From assembly GCA_017467515.1 (NCBI GenBank), contig JAFUSU010000031.1:1-41136 (forward strand): a stretch of DNA of 41,136 bases, read 5' to 3'. The notes beneath the pieces are model-generated. The model was not told the origin of the DNA and searched no databases. It worked only from the letters and a program-made list of their open reading frames with translations. Numbering within the stretch: position 1 is the first letter of the stretch; each line of letters starts with the position of its first letter. Both the position numbers and the translations under genes were made by a program. This stretch comes from Alphaproteobacteria bacterium. GTDB taxonomy: Bacteria > Pseudomonadota > Alphaproteobacteria > RF32 > CAG-239. Shown piece by piece: positions 36,951 through 41,136 of the stretch.

Positions 36951-37490
36951 GTGTTAGAAGATACGGAAAAAACAAAAAAACTCAGAAATCCAAAGAAGAT
37001 AACACCGCAGAGATTGAAAAACATTGCCCTATATTATCTAAAGCGTTTTGATTCTTCCATTGATAATCTGCGTCAGGTTTTGCGCCGCCGCGTTGCGGAT
37101 TATGCTTATCATAATCCGGAATGGCCTAAAACAGAAGCCTATGAGTGGATAGAACAAATCTTGTCCGATTTTGAACGATACGGCTATTTGGATGATGAAA
37201 GATATGCCGAGATAAAAATTAAAAACTATGTTGCTGCCGGAAAGTCTGCTCGTTATATTGCCGGAAAATTAAGACAAAAGGGGATTAATGAAGCGCGTAT
37301 TGACGCCATATTGGAAACGCAAGGATACCAACCTTTTGAATCTGCATTGTTGTTGGCTCAAAAGAAAAAAATAGGACCGTATCGTCCCGAGGAACAACGA
37401 ATCTTATTCCGCCAAAAAGATTTGGGCGTTTTAGTGCGCGCCGGATTTGATTATGAAGTTGCCCTGCAAGTTCTGAATTATGACGTATAA
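36951..37490 (+). CDS. recX: RecX family regulator of RecA
   Basis: 179-residue all-helical protein of the RecX family, which modulates RecA filaments. It contains three-helix repeats: RLKNIALYYLKRFDSSIDNLRQVL, YGYLDDERYAEIKIKNYVAAGKSARYIAGKLRQKGI and LAQKKKIGPYRPEEQR. The GTG at 36951 is preferred over an in-frame TTG at 36945 since AAGGA ends at 36943, which leaves the proper 7-base gap to the GTG. recA is not in the window. The histidine kinase gene begins 72 bases after it. Confidence 0.9.
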   Translation: MLEDTEKTKKLRNPKKITPQRLKNIALYYLKRFDSSIDNLRQVLRRRVADYAYHNPEWPKTEAYEWIEQILSDFERYGYLDDERYAEIKIKNYVAAGKSARYIAGKLRQKGINEARIDAILETQGYQPFESALLLAQKKKIGPYRPEEQRILFRQKDLGVLVRAGFDYEVALQVLNYDV

Positions 37491-37561
37491 ATTTCAAAAA
37501 AAACTGGTATTTATTGAGAAAAGCTTTTAGGATAAAGCCAATTATCAGAAGGAGATTATCT

Positions 37562-38923
37562 ATGCATATTAAATTACCGAAAAGAGCAGATAATGCCGTA
37601 CGGTATCTTAAATTAAAGATATTGCCGAAGCGGTTGTTCTTTAGAACAATGTTGCTGATTTTTATTCCGTTAATTGTGGTTCAGGTCGTTTCCATTGTTG
37701 CATTTTGGGATGGAACATGGGGGCGAGTCGGCTCAAAATTGGCAGATAATTTAACGTCAGATATGGCGATGATTATGGATATGATTAACCATTCACCGGA
37801 TCATCTGCAGGATATTAAAAAAATTGCCAAGACAAATTTGGATATGGAAGTGACGGCATATTTGAGCCAAGATAAGCACAAAGCCGTCAATAATGTGTTG
37901 AAAAAAAACAACAATGAATTGGTAACGGGGTTTTTGGAAAGAAATCTTAAAAAGAAATTTCCGGCAGATTTGACAAATGTTTACTGGAACAGGAAAGAAT
38001 CGTTGTTAACGGTATTTATCGATACACCGGATCGATTTTTTAAGTTTGTTACTTCTTCGAAAAATATTTTTTCAACCTCTATTTTCGGATTTGTGGCTTG
38101 GATGGTCGGTACATCAATTTTGCTGTTTTTGGTTGCTGTTGCCTTTTTAAGGATTCAGGTTCGTTCAATTGCGGATTTGGCAAAAGCGGCTGAAGATTTT
38201 GGTAAAGGTATTGATGACAGTAAATTTAAGCCTTACGGTTCATCGGAAGTTCGCGCCGCAGCATTTGCCTTTATTAAAATGAAGGAACGTATTCAAAGAC
38301 AAATATCTGAAAGAACACAGATGTTGGCGGGCGTTTCTCACGATTTGCGAACACCGTTGACACGGATGAAGTTGCAAGCAACAATGCTTAAAGGTCAAGA
38401 TAAAGAAGATATGTTGCAAGATATTGCTGAAATGGAAAAGATGCTTGAAGGATATCTTTCTTTTGTCAGCGGAGAAGGCGGGGAACGCTCAACTTTTGTT
38501 GATATGAATGAATTGGTCTTGAGCGTTTTGAATAAATACCGGACGAAGGACTCGTTTATTCGCTATAAAACAAACGATCAGGTCAGTGCTATTCAGGGGC
38601 GTGAACAAGCTTTAAAGAGAGCTGTCACAAATGTTGTTTCAAATGCTTTGAAATATGGTAAAACAGTTGCCGTTGCTCTGGAAAGTACGGATCGTCACTT
38701 AGAATTAATTATTGATGATGACGGTCCGGGTATTCCTGAAGATAAAAGAGAAGATGTCTTTAAGGCCTTTTATCGTTTAGAGGAATCTCGTAACAAAGAA
38801 ACAGGAGGCGTCGGGCTCGGTCTTGCTATTACCAAAGATGTGATTGTATCACATGGTGGTAAGATTGAGTTGCTTGATAGTCCTTTAGGAGGTTTGAGAG
38901 TTCTCATTTCTATTCCCTTATAG
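37562..38923 (+). CDS. Membrane sensor histidine kinase (EnvZ-like)
   Basis: 453 residues. Two transmembrane helices (about residues 28-48 and 175-195) flank a periplasmic sensor region of about 125 residues. A HAMP domain follows, then the dimerisation/H-box AGVSHDLRTPLTRMKLQ with phosphorylated His260. The ATP-binding domain shows the N-box VTNVVSNALKYG, DDDGPGIPED and GGVGLGLAI. The H-box and architecture are of the EnvZ/OmpR type. AGAAGGAG precedes the ATG. No response regulator gene lies beside it in the window, so its partner and signal are unknown. A terminator follows at 38981. Confidence 0.93.
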   Translation: MHIKLPKRADNAVRYLKLKILPKRLFFRTMLLIFIPLIVVQVVSIVAFWDGTWGRVGSKLADNLTSDMAMIMDMINHSPDHLQDIKKIAKTNLDMEVTAYLSQDKHKAVNNVLKKNNNELVTGFLERNLKKKFPADLTNVYWNRKESLLTVFIDTPDRFFKFVTSSKNIFSTSIFGFVAWMVGTSILLFLVAVAFLRIQVRSIADLAKAAEDFGKGIDDSKFKPYGSSEVRAAAFAFIKMKERIQRQISERTQMLAGVSHDLRTPLTRMKLQATMLKGQDKEDMLQDIAEMEKMLEGYLSFVSGEGGERSTFVDMNELVLSVLNKYRTKDSFIRYKTNDQVSAIQGREQALKRAVTNVVSNALKYGKTVAVALESTDRHLELIIDDDGPGIPEDKREDVFKAFYRLEESRNKETGGVGLGLAITKDVIVSHGGKIELLDSPLGGLRVLISIPL

Positions 38924-38980
38924 CACGCAAATTCGTAAATTTATGGCTTGGCTTAAATAGAATTTGCGCCATAAAAATTT

Positions 38981-39014
38981 AATAGCCGGAGGAGTTATTC
39001 CGGCTATTATTTTA
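38981..39014 (+). terminator. Intrinsic terminator of the histidine kinase gene
   Basis: AATAGCCGGA pairs with TCCGGCTATT around a short loop, followed by ATTTTATT. Confidence 0.8.
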
Positions 39015-39079
39015 TTGAATTGATTTTAATATATATTGTTTTATTATAAGTGTATATCATACTTATTAGGACAAAGAAA

Positions 39080-40840
39080 ATGTTTAATTTTTTTAAAAAG
39101 AAACCGGAACAAAACGGTTCAATAACCGAGAGTGCTGATGACAATAATTTAGCAAATATATTGGGTGCTCAGGAAAATGATACAAATATTACAGCCGGCG
39201 TTGACGCTATTTTAGATGATGATGCTGAAATTACAGAATCCGGTATTAATTCTGAAAATTTAAATTTTTCTCAGTATGATGAGCCTGAGTTGTCGAATCC
39301 GCCTTCTTTCGATGATCATAATGACACAGAAAAGAATTCGGACTTAATCGATGAAGAAGAACAACCTAATGAGGTAATAAGTGATTTATTGGATTTAAAT
39401 GAGCCGGCAGAAACCGTAACGGATATTGATACGGTAACCGAGCCGTTATTTTCATCAGAGCCTGAATTTGAACAAAACGATACTTCTTTTGATGAGAGTG
39501 AACAGTACGCCGTTTCAGAGCAAGAATATGAAACAAATAATTTTTCGGATACACAAGATGAAACAGAGGTCGAATCGGAGCTTTCTTCAGTGCCGGAATA
39601 TGCTTTAAATGCCGATGATGAAGTCAATCCTGATGTTGAGCCGATTTATGCTTTCAATGATTTTAATGTTGATTCCGTAGATGAGATTCCGGAAACAACA
39701 CCCGAGCCTATGGAAGATTCTTCGTTGACGGAAACTCAGGAGCAACAAGATATTTTATCTGATAATCCGGTATCGGATGTGGCAGATGATGTTTATTCAA
39801 CAGCTGAATTCAATGGAGAAAATATAACAGATCAACAGATGAATGATCCTGTGCTTGATTTTAAGGATGAGGACTCTTTCGATGTTACGGAGATAACACT
39901 TCCTCAAACAACAAATGATGATGAAGAAACTTTCTCAGGAGAAATATGTAAAGTTTCTCCTAACAGTGATTTGTGGACGGTTGATCGTATCGGCTCACTG
40001 TCTGAAAATGCAAAAGTTATCAATTCTTATACGCAATTTGAAACTTGGGAAGGTGATAAGTATCAAGATGAGATCGCATTAGAAATTAAGGCAACGCAGG
40101 ATTTGAATGAATGGTCTGTTTTAATAATGAATCATTATATTGTTCCTTTGAAACCTCAGATATCGGAACTTATTATTGACCGGCAATCGGATACGGTGCG
40201 TTATGCTTCGTTAATGAGAGAGGGTAGTGAAAAACTTAAAATATTTAATCAGAGCCATTACAAATTTATTATGCCTCAGAATAATTTCTTTACGGTTCAA
40301 GGAAATGTCATTTGCGGTCATATTGAAGAAACAGATACGCTCGATGTTTTAGACTATGTTAAAATTCCTCTCGGCGATAAAGTTAATCAGCGAATCGGAT
40401 TTAAGACGCCCGCTTCCGGTATAATTTTAGGACCAACAGGAACGCAAGTTTATTTCTCAGCAGCTAAAGCTTTATCCGTATGTGTTGAAAAAGCTGATGC
40501 TGACGATTTTATTAACGAATATATTCCGTCTGTTAAAGATTTTGATTCCCGTCAGTCTTTTGTGTATGGTGAAACAAGTCAGGAAACGGAATTTAACGGT
40601 TCAGAACAGCAAAATAAATTAGTTATCAATGTCGGCTCCTCTTTATATGGCTGGTATGTTCGATTTGATAATGAAAAATATATGAGTTTGCGCGATGTTT
40701 TGGATTATCAGATGCGTTATAAAAAACTTCCGTCAGCCAATGGTGAAGTTATACATGATAACAAAATTTTGAGATTCTTCGGTGTTCAAAAAATGCAGGC
40801 CCGAGAAAAAACAATCTATTATTCTTACGGTAAAATGTAG
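39080..40840 (+). CDS. Large acidic protein of unknown function
   Basis: 586 residues, not recognised. The first 15 residues are basic (MFNFFKKKPEQ). Residues 16 to about 290 are low-complexity and very acidic (Asp, Glu, Ser, Thr, Asn; many EPE, SEPE and DDE clusters) and probably disordered. Residues 300-586 look folded, with many strands and aromatic residues. It has no signal peptide or membrane helix. AGGA stands 9 bases before the ATG at 39080; an in-frame ATG at 39050 has no such support. Preceded by the kinase terminator; a promoter is not obvious. Confidence 0.75.
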   Translation: MFNFFKKKPEQNGSITESADDNNLANILGAQENDTNITAGVDAILDDDAEITESGINSENLNFSQYDEPELSNPPSFDDHNDTEKNSDLIDEEEQPNEVISDLLDLNEPAETVTDIDTVTEPLFSSEPEFEQNDTSFDESEQYAVSEQEYETNNFSDTQDETEVESELSSVPEYALNADDEVNPDVEPIYAFNDFNVDSVDEIPETTPEPMEDSSLTETQEQQDILSDNPVSDVADDVYSTAEFNGENITDQQMNDPVLDFKDEDSFDVTEITLPQTTNDDEETFSGEICKVSPNSDLWTVDRIGSLSENAKVINSYTQFETWEGDKYQDEIALEIKATQDLNEWSVLIMNHYIVPLKPQISELIIDRQSDTVRYASLMREGSEKLKIFNQSHYKFIMPQNNFFTVQGNVICGHIEETDTLDVLDYVKIPLGDKVNQRIGFKTPASGIILGPTGTQVYFSAAKALSVCVEKADADDFINEYIPSVKDFDSRQSFVYGETSQETEFNGSEQQNKLVINVGSSLYGWYVRFDNEKYMSLRDVLDYQMRYKKLPSANGEVIHDNKILRFFGVQKMQAREKTIYYSYGKM

Positions 40841-40879
40841 TCATCATTTCCCATAAATAACAAGCACCTTCAAAATAGC

Positions 40880-40908
40880 TTGACACAATGGATTCGATAT
40901 GATAGAAT
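40880..40908 (+). promoter_or_regulatory. Strong sigma-70-like promoter
   Basis: TTGACA (40880-40885), 17-base spacer, TAGAAT (40903-40908). It precedes the gene at the right edge. Confidence 0.7.
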
Positions 40909-40946
40909 GAATCTAGATTTTGGCTCAGCCTATCTGGGGGTGCGAT

Positions 40947-41136
40947 ATGAAAACTAAAGATTATTTGCTGTATGCGGTAGTTATATTGCTATGTAGTCTG
41001 GGAATGTTTTTTCTGACCAAAATTGCAAAGGCAAATATAATCTATAATGATTCAGGCACCAACCTCCTTATAGAATACCAAACCAAAACCAAACCTTCAG
41101 CTGGGCCAAAATCCTCATATCAAAAGTATGCGGCGG
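40947..41136 (+). CDS. Truncated secreted or membrane-anchored protein (5' part only)
   Basis: 63 codons run off the right edge. After MKTKDY there is one hydrophobic segment (about residues 7-26, LLYAVVILLCSLGMFFL), a signal peptide or anchor, then a polar Thr/Lys-rich stretch. GGGGG lies 7 bases before the ATG and a good promoter is 40 bases further upstream. Too little is visible for a family call. Confidence 0.55.
   Translation, partial: MKTKDYLLYAVVILLCSLGMFFLTKIAKANIIYNDSGTNLLIEYQTKTKPSAGPKSSYQKYAA

Overview
The window is a chromosomal segment from an AT-rich Gram-negative bacterium. Outer-membrane genes (Pal, OmpA-type lipoprotein, beta-barrel protein, CpoB) show the Gram-negative envelope. 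The order pal-cpoB-tilS-ftsH, the 41-residue RpmJ and the style of RpoB/RpoC point to Alphaproteobacteria, probably an uncultured low-GC lineage. The species cannot be named from sequence alone. I see no CRISPR array, rRNA or intact IS.

Layout. 1-1203: a serine recombinase beside tRNA-Trp(CCA). 1204-4166 (minus): a tightly packed operon of a GlmU-like nucleotidyltransferase, a small membrane protein and an M3 oligoendopeptidase. 4255-6829: two membrane proteins, convergent on a shared terminator. 7189-15527: rpoB-rpoC, without rplKAJL in front. 15649-19481: mostly single-gene units of unknown or weakly known function, an OmpA lipoprotein and rpmJ (minus). 19560-21985: ettA and an Hsp20. 21986-23855: tandem repeats at tRNA-Gly(CCC), a membrane-anchored methyltransferase and a beta-barrel protein. 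24287-26935: ppdK with a long structured leader. 27350-28607: two orphan genes. 28855-33296: pal, cpoB, tilS, ftsH. 33479-35247: a GNAT protein, a tiny membrane protein, a small HTH protein behind a possible attenuator, and apaG. 35278-38923: a lipoprotein, hslO (minus), recX and a histidine kinase. 39080-end: a large acidic protein and a truncated secreted or anchored protein.

Most conserved genes are housekeeping: transcription, translation, tRNA modification, proteolysis, protein folding, envelope integrity and PEP/pyruvate interconversion.

The unusual content is between genes. Four imperfect-palindrome elements (about 16910, 21217, 26986 and 33297) share conserved boxes at fixed spacing, but the segments between the boxes differ from copy to copy while staying complementary to the opposite arm. 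Two further tandem hairpin units beside tRNA-Gly have arms that imitate the tRNA 3' end in both orientations. A second pattern is a set of orphan genes packed as promoter, short leader without Shine-Dalgarno, ORF and terminator, several with the promoter -35 box fused to the T-run of the previous terminator.
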